Positions 29,185 to 39,522 are shown, numbered from the stretch's first letter. The stretch is DNA of 64,000 nt from Fodinibacter sp963811825 (GCA_963811825.1 CAWESS010000032.1:62001-126000), one strand, 5' to 3'. Notes: generated from the sequence alone by a model not told the origin. Numbers and translations are program-made.

Positions 29185-30857
29185 ATGATCGCTGACACCG
29201 ACACCCGGCCGCCGCGCGGAGGAATCCGTGGTGCCGTCACGGGGACGTGGCGCTCGCTGCGGTCGGTGTTCGTCAACCCGGCCCTGCGCAGGATGGAACT
29301 GGCCCTCGCGGCATCCATGGTCGGCGACTGGGCCTTCGCCACCGCGATCACGGTCTACGCGTACCAGGTGGGCGGCGCGAAGCTCGTCGGCCTCTGGTTC
29401 GCCGTCCGGCTGGTCCTCATGGCGATCTTCTCGCCGCTGGCCTCCTCGCTCGCCGACCGGTTCGCCCGCAAGAAGGTCCTCATCGTCTCCGACCTCACGC
29501 GCGCGGTGCTCATCGCCGCGGCCGCGGTGCTCGTGCTGAACGACGCGCCGACGGCGGCCATCATCGTCATCTCGACGATCACCGGCCTCATCGGGTGTGT
29601 CGTGCGACCCACGAGAGTGGCGTGGATGCCGTCCCTCACGAACCGGCCCGACGAGCTCACCGCCGCGAACGGCGCCTCCAGCACCGTCGAGAGCCTGGCC
29701 TACTTCGTCGGCCCCGCGCTCGGCGCGCTGCTCGTCGCGACGACGAACATCGCGACCGTCTTCGGCCTCAACGTCGTGACCTTCCTCATCTCGGTGGCTC
29801 TGGTGGCCGGCATCCGGCCCGTGGCGCGTCGAGAGACCCACGCGCCAACCGTACCGCCGCAACGCACTGCGCGAGGTCGTCGGCGGCTTTCGCGAGATCG
29901 GGCACAACCGTGACCTGCTGCTGCTCAGCAGCCTGGCGTGCGCGCAGACCCTCGTGCACGGGGCGACATGGTGCTCGGCGTCACCTGGGCCGTGGAGCTG
30001 CTCGAGCGTGGGCCGGAGGCGGTCGGCATCATCGACTCCGCGTTCGGTGTCGGTGCCATCGTCGGCGGGTTGCTCGCCATCGCCCGGGCCAGCCAAGAAC
30101 CACCTCGCACTCGACGTCGCGATCGGCACCGCGCTGTGGTCGCTGCCCCTGCTGCTCATCGTGGCCTGGCCGTCACCCGTCACCGTCTTCGCCGCGGTCA
30201 TCCTCATGGGCTTCGGCAACCCGCTCGTCGACGTCAACTTCACGACGATCGTCCAGCGCATGGTTCCCGGCGACCGGCTCGGGCGAGTGTGGGGCGCCTT
30301 CGAGGGTGCGTTGTACTCGTCGATGGCCATGGGTGCCCTCGCCACACCGTTCCTCCTCGAGCACCTCGGGATGCGGTGGACCCTCACGATCCTGGCCGTC
30401 CTCGTCGGCGTTCCCGCGCTCCTCTTCCTCCGGCGCTGCGTGCGACTGGACGCCACGCTGAGGCCGCCGGAGGGCACCGACCTGCTGCGCGGCATCCCGA
30501 TCTTCTCCCCGATGCCCCAGGCGGCGATCGAGTCGCTGGCCCGCAGCCTGGTGGACGAGAGCTGCCGTCGCCGGTTCAGCGATCGTGCGCGAGGGCGAGA
30601 GCTCGGACCGCTTCCTCGTCATCCGCAGCGGCCGGGTCGAGGTGACCCAGGACGGTCGCCACGTCCGCTTCGAGGGGCCGGGCGAGTTCTTCGGCGAGAT
30701 CGGGCTGCTGCGTGACGTGCCGCGCACCGCCACGGTGACCGCGGTCGAGGACACCGAGCTGTGGAGCCTGGCCCGCGAGCCGTTCCTCGAGGCGGTCAGC
30801 GGCACCGACGAGGCCTTCACCGCTGCCGACGAGATCGTGTCGCGGCGGCTGGGTTGA
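29185..30857 (+). pseudogene. MFS transporter–cyclic-nucleotide-binding fusion (copy 2), four frameshifts
   Basis: A paralogue of the preceding gene, starting eight bases after its stop (MIADTDTRPPRGGIRGAVTG). All parts are present but in three frames: MFS N-half to about 29840; RNALREVVGGFREIGHNRDL to about 29967; VLGVTWAVELLERGPEAVGI to about 30092; HLALDVAIGTALWSLPLLLI to about 30578; then the cNMP domain AIVREGESSDRFLVIRSGRV with cassette FFGEIGLLRDVPRTATVTA. Comparison with copy 1 places single-base losses or gains at each junction (for example ATGG preceded by ACA where ACC is expected near 29967). Apart from the shifts the reading is clean, so sequence errors are more likely than decay. 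About 557 residues if repaired. Confidence 0.75.
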
Positions 30858-30870
30858 CGATGGGCCCGGC

Positions 30871-33800
30871 ATGAGCGCGTGCGCCGCCTGCGGGGCCGCC
30901 GACCAGCCGGCCGGGGCGCGGTTCTGCCACCAGTGCGGCTCGGCGCTGGAGTCGCGTGCGCGCAGTGCACCGCGCCACTCGCCCCGGGGCCCGGTTCTGC
31001 AGTGCCTGCGGGGCTCCCACCTCGGCCGCGAGCACCCCTGCGGCGATCGCCGAGAGGCGGGTCACGAGTGTGTTGTTCTGCGACCTCGTCGGGTTCACGA
31101 CGCTCTCGGAGTCGCGTGACCACGAGGAGACCAGGGAGCTGCTCACGAGGTACTTCGACGACGCCCGGCGGATCATCGGCCGGTACGGCGGGACGGTCGA
31201 GAAGTTCATCGGGGACGCCGTGATGGCCGTGTGGGGGTGCCGACGTCCTACGAGGACGACGCCGAGCGGGCCGTGCGCGCCGGGTTGGAGCTCGTCACCC
31301 GGGTGGCCGACATGGGCGAGGACGTCGGCGTGGCCGGGCTGGCCGCGCGCGTCGGGGTCGTCACCGGTGAGGTGGCGGTGACCGTGGGGGCCGAGCAACA
31401 GGGGATGGTGGCCGGGGACGCCGTCAACACGGCATCCCGGGTGCAGTCCGTCGCCGTCCCGGGACAGGTCTGGGTCGACGAGACCACGCGGCTGCTGACG
31501 TCGGGCGCCATCACCTACGCCGACGCCGGCAGCCACCAGCTGAAGGGCAAGGCCGACCCGATGCCGCTGTGGAGCGCGCGCGCGGTCGTCGCCGCGCGCG
31601 GTGGCGCCCAGCGGGCCGACGGGTTGGAGGCCACGCTCATCGGTCGCGAGCGCGAGCTGCGGCTGGTCAAGGAGCTCTTCCATGACGCCGAGGCGAGGCG
31701 CCGGCCCGCCCTGCTCCTGGTCGACGGCGAGGCCGGGGTCGGCAAGACCCGCCTGTCGTGGGAGCTGGAGAAGTACATCGACGGGCTCGGCACGTCGGTC
31801 CGCTGGCACAGCGGACGTTGCCTCTCCTATGGGGAAGGTGTCGCCTTCTGGGCCATCGCCGAGGCGGTCCGCGGCCGGCTCGCCGCTGCGGGAGAGGACC
31901 CCGACGCCGACCTCGCGGTGATGCTGGACGCCGCCTTCGCGAGGTACGGCATCGCCCCTGACGAGCTGAGTGGATGCGGCCCCGCCTCGAGGTGCTGCTG
32001 GGCATCGCCGCGCACCGCTTCGCCAAGGAGGACCTCTTCTCGGCCTGGACGACGTTCTTCGAGCGCATCGGGGAGGGCCGGCATCCCGTCGTGCTCATCA
32101 TCGACGACGCGCAGTACGCGGACGACGGCCTGCTCGAGTTCGTCGAGCACCTCATGACCTGGTCGTCGTTCCGTTGTTCGTGCTCATGATGACCCGGCCG
32201 GGCCTGCTCGAACGCCGGGTCTCCCTTGCGACACACCGGAACTCGACGGTCATCCACCTGCCCGGTCTGGATGCCGCCAGCATGGCTCGCCTTCTCGACG
32301 GCCTGGTCTCGGGGCTCCCTGAGCACACCCGCGACGACCTCGTCACCCGAGCCGAAGGCATCCCCCTGTATGCCGTGGAGACGGTGCGCTCGTTGATCGA
32401 CCGCGATCTGGTCGTCCCGCGCGGCGGGGTCTACGTCCTCGCCACCACGGACCCGCTCGACCTGGCCAGCATCGGGGCGCCGGCGTCGCTGCAGGCCCTG
32501 CTCGCCGCACGGCTCGACACCCTCACCCCGGACCAGCGCCGCGTCGTGAGCATCGCGTCGGTGCTCGGCACCACCTTGAGCCGTGACCGCGTCGCCGGGC
32601 TGTGCCCGGACGTCGCCGACATCGACAGCGTGCTCAGCGAGCTGGTGCACCTGCAGATCCTGGCCCACCAGTCGAGCCGGCTCAGCTCGGAGTTCGGGCG
32701 CTACTCGTTCGGTCAGTCGATGTTCCGGTCCGTGGCCTACGCGACGCTCTCGCTGCGCGAGCGCAAGAAGATCCACCTCGCCATCGTCGACTCCTACGGC
32801 CCCGAGGCCGACCTCTCCCCCGACCACGCCGCCGTGCTCGCCCAACACCTGCTCGACGCCATCGAGACGGTCCCCGGCGACGACGACGTGGACACTCTGC
32901 GCTCCCGCGCCATCGGCCTCCTGACCCGCGCGGCGACCCGGGCCCGTGCCCTCGGACTGTCGGACGAGGCGGTCGAGCACCTGCGGGTCGCCCTGGGGCA
33001 CGAGGACGACCCGCTGGCCAGGGCGGACCTCGAGGCGAGGCTGGCCGCGGCCCTCACCGACGTCGGCGGCTACGCGGAAGCAGCGACGACCGCCCAGCAC
33101 GCCACCGAGGTGCTCGACGCCGCGGGGGAAGACCTCGCGGCGGGCCTGGCAGCAGCCACGTGGTCCACGGCGCTCTCCTTCTCCGGCCGGCGAGGGGAGG
33201 GAAAGCGGGTGGCCCGACCGCGGTGGGACCGGCTGCACGCAGACCCGAACGCCACGAGCACGGCCCTTGCGCTGTCCCAGGCGCTCATCAACACCGACCG
33301 CTCACTGGGGGGCGATCCCGACATGGTGCAGGTGCTCGACATCCGGGCTCGACTGGCCGAGAAGGCGGGAGACGTCGAGACCCTGGCCGACACGTTCGCG
33401 TGGATGGGCATCCGCCACCTGTTCAGCGGCGCCACGACCCTGGGCCTCACCCTGCTCCATGCCACGGCCGCGCTGGGTCGTGAGCACCAGCTGCCCGTGC
33501 CCCTCACCCGCGCGCTGGTGAACCTCACCGCCAACGCGATCACCAACGACGCGCAAGAGGCGGTGCAGCTGGGTCAGGAGGCCCGGACGGTGGCCCAGCG
33601 AGCAGGGGTGCGCCGATGGGTGTCGATCGCGGCGCTCAACCTCGGTGTGGCGCAGTTCGTGCGCGGTGAGTGGGACGGCGTGGAGCAGCTCGTCATCTCC
33701 GACGTGCCCTGGGAGGTCGGGATGGACACCATGGCCATCTCGGCCATCGACACCATGCTCGCCCTCGCGCGAGGGACGGAGCGGCGGTTGCACGTTGGCG

Positions 33801-34372
33801 ACCCACCCGACGTCGAGGTCCAGCAGGGCACCGACCGGGCCTGGGCCCTGTTCGACGACGCGTTGCGGGCGGCCCAGGCCGGCGAGAGCGCCGCGGCCCT
33901 GGGGCTCGCCGTGGCCGCCGTGAAGGAGTACGACGAGATCTTCGACGACTTCCTGCACATGTGGGGTCTGGCGATGGAGCTCGCCCTGGCCTGTGGCGAC
34001 CGGCAGGTCGAGGCCGAGCTCCTCGACCTCGTCGACGGCACGCCGGTCGTGCCGCCCCTGGGCCTGCGCGCCCACCGCGCGAGGTTCGGTGCGCTGCTCG
34101 CGATGCGTGACGAGGTCGTCGGGGACGACGAGACCGAGTCGCTGCTGCGCCGCTCGGTCGACCTCTACACGCAGTGGGGGGCCCTGGCCTACCGCGCCCG
34201 CGCCCTGGGCGAGCTGGGTGGGTTCCTCATGCGCCAGGGACGACCGGAGGAGGCCCAGCCGCTGCTCGACGAGGCGCGCCAGTTCCTGACGTCCGTGGGC
34301 GCGCAGGTCTGGCTCGAGCACCTCGGCCTCACGGCACCGCAGGGCGCGGCCGCCACCCCGCTGGCACACTGA
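30871..34372 (+). pseudogene. Class III adenylate/guanylate cyclase with zinc ribbons and AAA ATPase, about five frameshifts
   Basis: Starts 13 bases after the second transporter. Order of parts: two CxxC zinc ribbons (CAACGAADQPAGARFCHQCG; CAQCTAPLAPG with FCSACG), the cyclase domain with metal aspartates in SVLFCDLVGFTTLSE and GTVEKFIGDAVMAVWG and transition-state Asn/Arg in GDAVNTASRVQ, an AAA_16 ATPase (LIGRERELRLVKELF, Walker A VDGEAGVGKTRL, Walker B VVLIIDDAQYAD) and a 600-residue TPR-like helical C-terminus. Frame changes fall near 30957, 31003, 31235 (five Gs where six are expected), 31972 and 32158; from 32160 to the stop it is open. About 1,166 residues if repaired. Presumably makes the ligand of the two transporters (inference). 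Confidence 0.8.
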
Positions 34373-34377
34373 CGGCC

Positions 34378-35244
34378 ATGATCGTCCCCGCCTCGTCACC
34401 GCTGCCCACCCTCGCTGTCACCGGGTCGACGGGGGCGCTCGGCGGGCTCGTGGCGCGTCACCTCGCCGACGAGGAGGTGCCCCTGCGGCTCCTCGCGCGA
34501 TCACCCGAGCGCGCGCCCGCCCTGCCGGGAGCACACGCCGTGCGGGCGGCCTACGGAGACCGGGATGCCGCGCTGCTCGCCCTCGACGGCGTGCAGACCC
34601 TCTTCATGGTCTCGGCCTCGGAGTCGGCCGACCGGCTCGCCCAGCACCGCGCCTTCGTCGATGCTGCCGTGGATGCCGGGGTGGAGCACATCGTCTACAC
34701 CTCGTTCTTCGGTGCGTCGCCGGAGTGCACGTTCATGCTGGGCCGGGACCACTGGGCGACGGAGGAGCACATTCGTTCTCGCGGAACGGCCTTCACGTTC
34801 CTGCGCGACAACTTCTACCTCGACGTGCTGCCGCTGTTCGCGGGTGAGGACGGCGTGATCCGAGGCCCCGCGGGCGACGGGCGGGTCGCCGCAGTGGCCC
34901 GGGCCGACGTCGCCCGCGTCGCGGCGGCCGTCCTGCTCGACCCCGCCGGCCACCGCGGCTCCACCTACGACCTCACCGGACCGGAGGCCCTGACGATGAC
35001 CGAGGTCGCGGCCACCGTCGCGGAGGTGACCGGGACGGCCGTGTCCTTCCACGACGAGAGCATCGAGGAGGCCTACGCGTCCCGGCTGCGGTGGCCGGCC
35101 GAGCAGTGGCAGTACGACGCCTGGGTCTCGACGTACACCGCGATCGCCGCGGGCGAGGTGGCAGAGGTCAGCGACGACGTGCTCCGCGTGACGGGGCGCG
35201 TGCCGCTGACCCTGCGGCAGCTGCTCGAAGGTCCCGAGGCCTGA
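34378..35244 (+). CDS. NmrA/QorB-type NAD(P)-binding protein
   Basis: 288 residues from ATG at 34378, five bases after the cyclase stop. Rossmann motif TLAVTGSTGALGGLVARHL (G-x-x-G-x-x-G), then VQTLFMVSASESADRLAQHR and HIVYTSFFGASPECTFMLGR, as in the QOR2/NmrA atypical SDR group (no Tyr-x-x-x-Lys catalytic pair of classical SDRs). C-terminal TYDLTGPEALTMTEVAATVA is the usual substrate-side domain. Possibly an NADPH-dependent quinone reductase or redox sensor. Tight spacing places it in the cyclase transcript. Confidence 0.85.
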   Translation: MIVPASSPLPTLAVTGSTGALGGLVARHLADEEVPLRLLARSPERAPALPGAHAVRAAYGDRDAALLALDGVQTLFMVSASESADRLAQHRAFVDAAVDAGVEHIVYTSFFGASPECTFMLGRDHWATEEHIRSRGTAFTFLRDNFYLDVLPLFAGEDGVIRGPAGDGRVAAVARADVARVAAAVLLDPAGHRGSTYDLTGPEALTMTEVAATVAEVTGTAVSFHDESIEEAYASRLRWPAEQWQYDAWVSTYTAIAAGEVAEVSDDVLRVTGRVPLTLRQLLEGPEA

Positions 35245-35273
35245 TCGCCGCCCGCTGCCTGATCCCGCCGGAC

Positions 35274-36284
35274 TCAGACGACGCGGGTCTTCGGGGCGTT
35301 CGCGGCCGTCAGCGCCGGGTCGCGCTCGACGATGCCGCCGAGCACCTCGTCGATCCTGGCCATGAGGTCGGCCTCGAGCTTCACGCCCGACGCCTTGACG
35401 TTCTCGCCGACCTGCTCCGGGCGTGACGCCCCGACCAGCGCTGCTGCGACGTTGGGGTTCTGGAGCACCCACGCCACGGCGAGCTGGGCCATGCTCAGCC
35501 CGGCCTCGTCGGCGACGGGCTTGAGCGCCTGCACCCGGGTGAGCACGTCGTCGTTCATGAAGCGCTTGATCATGTCGGCGCCGCCCTTGTCGTCGGCCGC
35601 GCGCGAGCCCTCGGGCGGGGCCTGCCCCGGCAGGTACTTGCCGGTGAGCACGCCCTGCGCGATGGGGCTCCACACGATCTGGCTGATGCCGAGCTCCTCG
35701 CTGGTCGGCACGACCTCGTCCTCGATGACCCGCCACAACATCGAGTACTGCGGCTGGCTCGAGATGAGCTGGATGCCGAGGTCCTTCGCGAGCGCGTGGC
35801 CGTCGCGGATCTGCTGCGCGGTCCACTCGCTGACGCCGATGTAGAGGGCCTTGCCCTGGCGCACGACGTCGGCGAAGGCCGTCATCGTCTCCTCGAGCGG
35901 CGTCTCGGTGTCGTAGCGGTGCGCCTGGTAGAGGTCGACGTAGTCGGTCTGCAGGCGGGTCAGCGAGCCGTTGATCGACTCCATGATGTGCTTGCGCGAC
36001 AGGCCGGTGTCGTTCTTGCCGCCGGGCCCGGTGGGCCAGTAGACCTTGGTGAAGATCTCCAGGCTCTCGCGCCGCTCGCCCTTCAGCGCCGAGCCGAGCA
36101 CCGTCTCGGCCTTGGTGTTCGCGTAGACGTCAGCGGTGTCGAAGGTGCTGATGCCGTGGTCGAGCGCCGCGCGCACGCACTGGGTCGCGATGTCGTTCTC
36201 GACCTGTGAGCCGTGGGTCAGCCAGTTGCCGTAGGTGATCTCGGAGATCTTGAGACCGCTGTTGCCGAGGTATCGAAAGTTCAT
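35274..36284 (-). CDS. Aldo/keto reductase (Kv-beta-like)
   Basis: 336 residues. MNFRYLGNSGLKISEITYGN start; catalytic residues in STFDTADVYANTKAE (Asp, Tyr), IFTKVYWP (Lys) and LYQAHRYD (His). NADPH site VGASRPEQVGENVKAS near the end. Resembles the voltage-gated potassium channel beta-subunit branch (AKR6/YghZ-like). It differs from the other aldo/keto reductase at 16552 and is intact. Downstream of the GlsB and SDR genes on the same strand, possibly one transcript. Confidence 0.9.
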   Translation of the reverse strand: MNFRYLGNSGLKISEITYGNWLTHGSQVENDIATQCVRAALDHGISTFDTADVYANTKAETVLGSALKGERRESLEIFTKVYWPTGPGGKNDTGLSRKHIMESINGSLTRLQTDYVDLYQAHRYDTETPLEETMTAFADVVRQGKALYIGVSEWTAQQIRDGHALAKDLGIQLISSQPQYSMLWRVIEDEVVPTSEELGISQIVWSPIAQGVLTGKYLPGQAPPEGSRAADDKGGADMIKRFMNDDVLTRVQALKPVADEAGLSMAQLAVAWVLQNPNVAAALVGASRPEQVGENVKASGVKLEADLMARIDEVLGGIVERDPALTAANAPKTRVV

Positions 36285-36327
36285 GTCCCCACCGTATGTC
36301 GGTGGGGTCGGCAGGAACGCCGGAGGG

Positions 36328-36585
36328 TCAGGCGGAGCTGCCCTTGAACTTCTCCCAGCCCAGGGTCACGATGATCGCGCCGATGATCGAGCCGATGATG
36401 CCGCTCGGCCGCAGGGCGATGCCGTCACCGGCGAGCAGGCTGGCGAGCAGCCCACCGACGAACGAGCCCGCGATACCGGTGCCGAAGGCCAGCGGCCAGT
36501 TGATGCCGGACCCGCCACGACGCAGGATGAGCTGGGCGGCGGCGCCCACGATCATGCCGAACAAGATGATTCCGATGAAGAGCAT
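36328..36585 (-). CDS. GlsB/YeaQ/YmgE family stress-response membrane protein
   Basis: 85 residues, three hydrophobic segments: MLFIGIILFGMIVGAAAQLI, GTGIAGSFVGGLLASLLAG, SGIIGSIIGAIIVTLG. The Gly-rich helices and INWPLAFGTGIAGSFVGG pattern are those of the transglycosylase-associated (GlsB/YeaQ) family, small envelope-stress proteins of unknown mechanism. Start ATG lies nine bases after the stop of the SDR gene on the same strand. Confidence 0.88.
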   Translation of the reverse strand: MLFIGIILFGMIVGAAAQLILRRGGSGINWPLAFGTGIAGSFVGGLLASLLAGDGIALRPSGIIGSIIGAIIVTLGWEKFKGSSA

Positions 36586-36594
36586 GGCGCGAGC

Positions 36595-37704
36595 CTAGCG
36601 CCGCGAGCGCACCTTGCCCGCCAGGCCCGTCACCACGGACCGCGCGCCGGCCACGACCGCGCTCACCGGCCCCGGGGTGGCGCCGCTGCCGCCGGCCCAG
36701 GGCGGGTCTCCGGGCATCGGGCCGAGCGGGTCGCGCTCCCCCGGCGGCACGTCGGGGTCGGGCTCGCTCAGCGCACGGGCGAACGACTCGTCCACCCCGA
36801 TCAGCTCGTACCCGTCGGGGAGCAGGTCGTAGGTCCAGTCGACGTCATGGCACACCATGTCGTGGTGCAGGCTCTCGACGAGGGCCGGGACGGTCGATCC
36901 CGGCACGTCGGTGATGGCCCCGGCGAGCACGGCGACGACGTCGCTGGGCAGCCCCGGGACGGTGACCTGGGGGCGGGTGAGGCCAGCGGCACGGGCGTAG
37001 CGGTCGAGGAGCTGCGTGTACGGCATCCGCTCCGGTCCGCCGACGTCGTAGGAGCGCGACTCGCTCGTCACGGACAGGGCCCCGGCGAGCGCCTCGACGA
37101 CGTCGACGACGGCGATCGGCTGCACGCGGCTGTCCATCCAGTCGGGGACCGCCTGCACCGGCATCCGCTCACTGATCTGGCGCACGACCTCGAAGCTCGT
37201 CGACCCCGAGCCCGTGACGATCGCCGCGCGCAGGGTGAGCACCCGGATGCCGGCCGTCGCGCCGGTGAGGATGCGCTCGACCTCCAGGCGCGAGGTGATG
37301 TGCTCGGAGAGCTCGGCCTCCGGCACGTCGGGCACGAGGCCGCTGAGGTAGACGAGGACGTCGACCCCGGCAGCCGCCACGGCCCAGGCCATGTTCTCCG
37401 CGGACTCGCGGTCCGTCGTCGTGAAGTCCTCGCCCTTGAGCGCGTGGATCAGGTAGTAGACGGCATCCATGCCCTCGACGGCGGCCTCGACGGTCGCGGC
37501 ATCCAGGACGTCCATCCGCACGAGCTCGACCTGGTCGGCCCACCACTTCGAGCGGGCCTTGTCGGGGTCGGTCACGGCGGCGCGCACGTGGTGCCCGTCG
37601 CGCAGGAGCCGCGGGATGAGGCGGCTCCCGACGTAGCCGGTGGCGCCGGTGACGAGGACCCGCTGGGGGCTGGGGGTCGACGTCGAGGCGTCCGCTGTGG
37701 TCAC
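36595..37704 (-). CDS. NAD(P)-binding SDR-type protein (YbjT-like)
   Basis: 369 residues, GTG start at 37704. Rossmann motif VLVTGATGYVGSRLIPRLL, then YYLIHALKGEDFTTTDRESA and VYLSGLVPDVPEAELSEHIT, as in the atypical extended SDR proteins (YbjT/NAD(P)H-binding DUF2867-linked). C-terminal 60 residues are Pro/Gly-rich and probably disordered. It heads a minus-strand run with GlsB and the aldo/keto reductase. Substrate unknown. Confidence 0.85.
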   Translation of the reverse strand: MTTADASTSTPSPQRVLVTGATGYVGSRLIPRLLRDGHHVRAAVTDPDKARSKWWADQVELVRMDVLDAATVEAAVEGMDAVYYLIHALKGEDFTTTDRESAENMAWAVAAAGVDVLVYLSGLVPDVPEAELSEHITSRLEVERILTGATAGIRVLTLRAAIVTGSGSTSFEVVRQISERMPVQAVPDWMDSRVQPIAVVDVVEALAGALSVTSESRSYDVGGPERMPYTQLLDRYARAAGLTRPQVTVPGLPSDVVAVLAGAITDVPGSTVPALVESLHHDMVCHDVDWTYDLLPDGYELIGVDESFARALSEPDPDVPPGERDPLGPMPGDPPWAGGSGATPGPVSAVVAGARSVVTGLAGKVRSRR

Positions 37705-37924
37705 GTCCCCAACCTAGGCGGACCGGGGCGAACCTTCGGAAAACCTTCGACAGCAACGGTGCTCACGCCTGGGCGAGTTCCCGCTGTCCAACGGCCTCTC
37801 ACGGCTGACGAGAAAGGCTGACACGGGCTGAGCCGGGACGCTGTTACCGTGGGAGGGCAAACCTCTGCACCGGCGCTTGACCGACGGGTCCCCCGCTGTA
37901 CCGACCCTGAAGGAAGCCACCCCC

Positions 37925-38776
37925 ATGGCGATCATCTCCTGCCCCAACTGTCTCTCCGACAACGACATCCACCTGGGCGCCAACGCCTCCGACGGGTCGC
38001 GCACCTTCCGCTGCGGCGAGTGCGAGCACGTGTGGGGCGCGACGACGGCTCCCACCAGGTCACCCTCGGACCGGTCCCCGTTCGAGATGGCCAAGGGCCG
38101 GTTCGCGACCGCGACGATGCTCAGCCCCGAGCGGGCCGCCCGCGTGGTCAAGCTCAAGCGCCAGTTCCTCAAGACCGAGCCGCTGCCCACGCCCGAGGTC
38201 GACGAGCACCGCGCTCGCTTCCAGCACCTGTTCTCCGCCGAGGTGCTGGCCACCTGTGCGCCGCTGGACCTCAAGGACTTCGCGAACAGCTCGATCGGCG
38301 GCGACACGGGCAACGCGTCGGTCTTCAACCGGGCGTGGAACAAGCTCGGGGCCGAGGACGCCGCCGAGCGCACCCGCGAGTCGATCGACTACCTCCTGCG
38401 CGGGCCCCAGGACATCCCCCTCGAGGACCGCCTCACCCACCTCATCGAGGAGGACGCGCAGACCGCGATGCCCGGCTTCAAGGAGCCGCTCCTCACCAAG
38501 GTGCTGTGCGTCGCGTACCCCGAGCGCTTCCTGCCGCTGTTCAGCTACACCGCCGAGGGCACGGGCAAGCGCGAGATCACCGAGGCCGTCTTCGGCCTGC
38601 ACCTGCCGATCAAGCCCGACCAGACCGCGATGCAGATCGGCCGGCTCGCGACGTGGTCCAACGACCTCCTCCTCGAGCTCGTCGGCGACGGGTTCACCGG
38701 CACGCACCACGCGGCAGCGTTCCTGCTGTGGGCCAACACCCGCGCGGGCGCCCGCCCGCTCACCGCGGTGCGCTGA
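37925..38776 (+). CDS. Zinc-ribbon protein of unknown function
   Basis: 283 residues, ATG at 37925 after AAGGAAG. Residues 6-37 form a zinc ribbon, CPNCLSDNDIHLG then FRCGECEHVWG (CxxC...CxxC). The rest is a mostly helical domain with strongly conserved-looking segments FSAEVLATCAPLDLKDFANS, KVLCVAYPERFLPLFSYTAE and HHAAAFLLWANTRAGARPLT; the PERFLPLFSYTAEGTGKREI stretch recalls the N-terminal specificity regions of some McrB-type proteins, but I cannot confirm this. No signal peptide or membrane segment. Stands alone; 220 bases upstream (37705-37924) contain no gene, only a possible TTGACC -35 near 37877. Confidence 0.7.
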   Translation: MAIISCPNCLSDNDIHLGANASDGSRTFRCGECEHVWGATTAPTRSPSDRSPFEMAKGRFATATMLSPERAARVVKLKRQFLKTEPLPTPEVDEHRARFQHLFSAEVLATCAPLDLKDFANSSIGGDTGNASVFNRAWNKLGAEDAAERTRESIDYLLRGPQDIPLEDRLTHLIEEDAQTAMPGFKEPLLTKVLCVAYPERFLPLFSYTAEGTGKREITEAVFGLHLPIKPDQTAMQIGRLATWSNDLLLELVGDGFTGTHHAAAFLLWANTRAGARPLTAVR

Positions 38777-38809
38777 CCTGCGGCTCGCTGCATTCAGCGG
38801 TGGCTGCGT

Positions 38810-39511
38810 TCAGCGGTCGGCGCGCAGGATCGGCGGCGACAGCACGACCAGCGGGTCGGCGCGGTAGACCCTGGCCGGTCGACCGCGACCGCCCTCGCGC
38901 CGGTCGCCCGTCGTCGTGAGGAAACCCGCCACACCGGTCACCTTGCGGTGGAAGTTCGCGCGGTCCAGGGCCACGCCCCACACCGCCTCGTACACCGCGT
39001 GCAGGTCGGCGATCGTGAAGGTCTCGCCGCACAGGGCCGCCGCGTACCCCGTGTACTCGAGCTTCGCGCGGGCTCGCTCCACACCGTCGGCGAGGATCTC
39101 GTGGTGGTCGAACGCGAGACCGGATGCCGTGCGCGTCACCTCCGCGACCGGCATCCACACCGCGTCTGCGGCGTCCGAACCGGCAGTGGGCTCGGGAAGG
39201 TCCGACCCGAGGGCGAGCCAGGCGATCGAGACGACCCGAGAGCGGGGATCCCGTTGTGGCGCACCGTAGGTCGCGAGCTGCTCGAGGATCACGTCGCCGC
39301 GCCCGACCCCGGCCTCCTCGGCGAGCTCGCGGTACGCGGCATCCTCGAGGTCCTCGTCGACGTGGACGAACCCGCCCGGCAGCGCCAGCGCGCCGGCATA
39401 CGGCTCCTCGCCGCGGCGCACGAGCAGCACGTGCAGCTCGCCCGAGCGGACGCTGAGCACGACGAGGTCGCACGTCACGTAGAACGGCGGGTACTCACTG
39501 GTGTAGGCCAC
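38810..39511 (-). CDS. NrtR-like Nudix transcriptional regulator / Nudix hydrolase
   Basis: 233 residues from GTG at 39511. N-terminal Nudix domain with an intact Nudix box, GGFVHVDEDLEDAAYRELAE followed by EAGV (G-x5-E-x7-REL-x-EE-x-G-V). Residues about 150-230 form the winged helix of NrtR-type regulators: FTIADLHAVYEAVWGVALDR, ANFHRKVTGVAGFL. NrtR proteins sense ADP-ribose and control NAD synthesis or sugar genes. Because the box is intact, hydrolase activity may be kept. An 11-base palindrome overlaps its promoter region. Confidence 0.85.
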   Translation of the reverse strand: MAYTSEYPPFYVTCDLVVLSVRSGELHVLLVRRGEEPYAGALALPGGFVHVDEDLEDAAYRELAEEAGVGRGDVILEQLATYGAPQRDPRSRVVSIAWLALGSDLPEPTAGSDAADAVWMPVAEVTRTASGLAFDHHEILADGVERARAKLEYTGYAAALCGETFTIADLHAVYEAVWGVALDRANFHRKVTGVAGFLTTTGDRREGGRGRPARVYRADPLVVLSPPILRADR

Positions 39512-39522
39512 CCGGCCATCTT

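Noticed and set aside
36235..37821. Plus-strand open frame opposite the GlsB and SDR genes
   Set aside because: His/Asp/Gly-rich composition typical of antisense shadows; covers two clear minus-strand genes.
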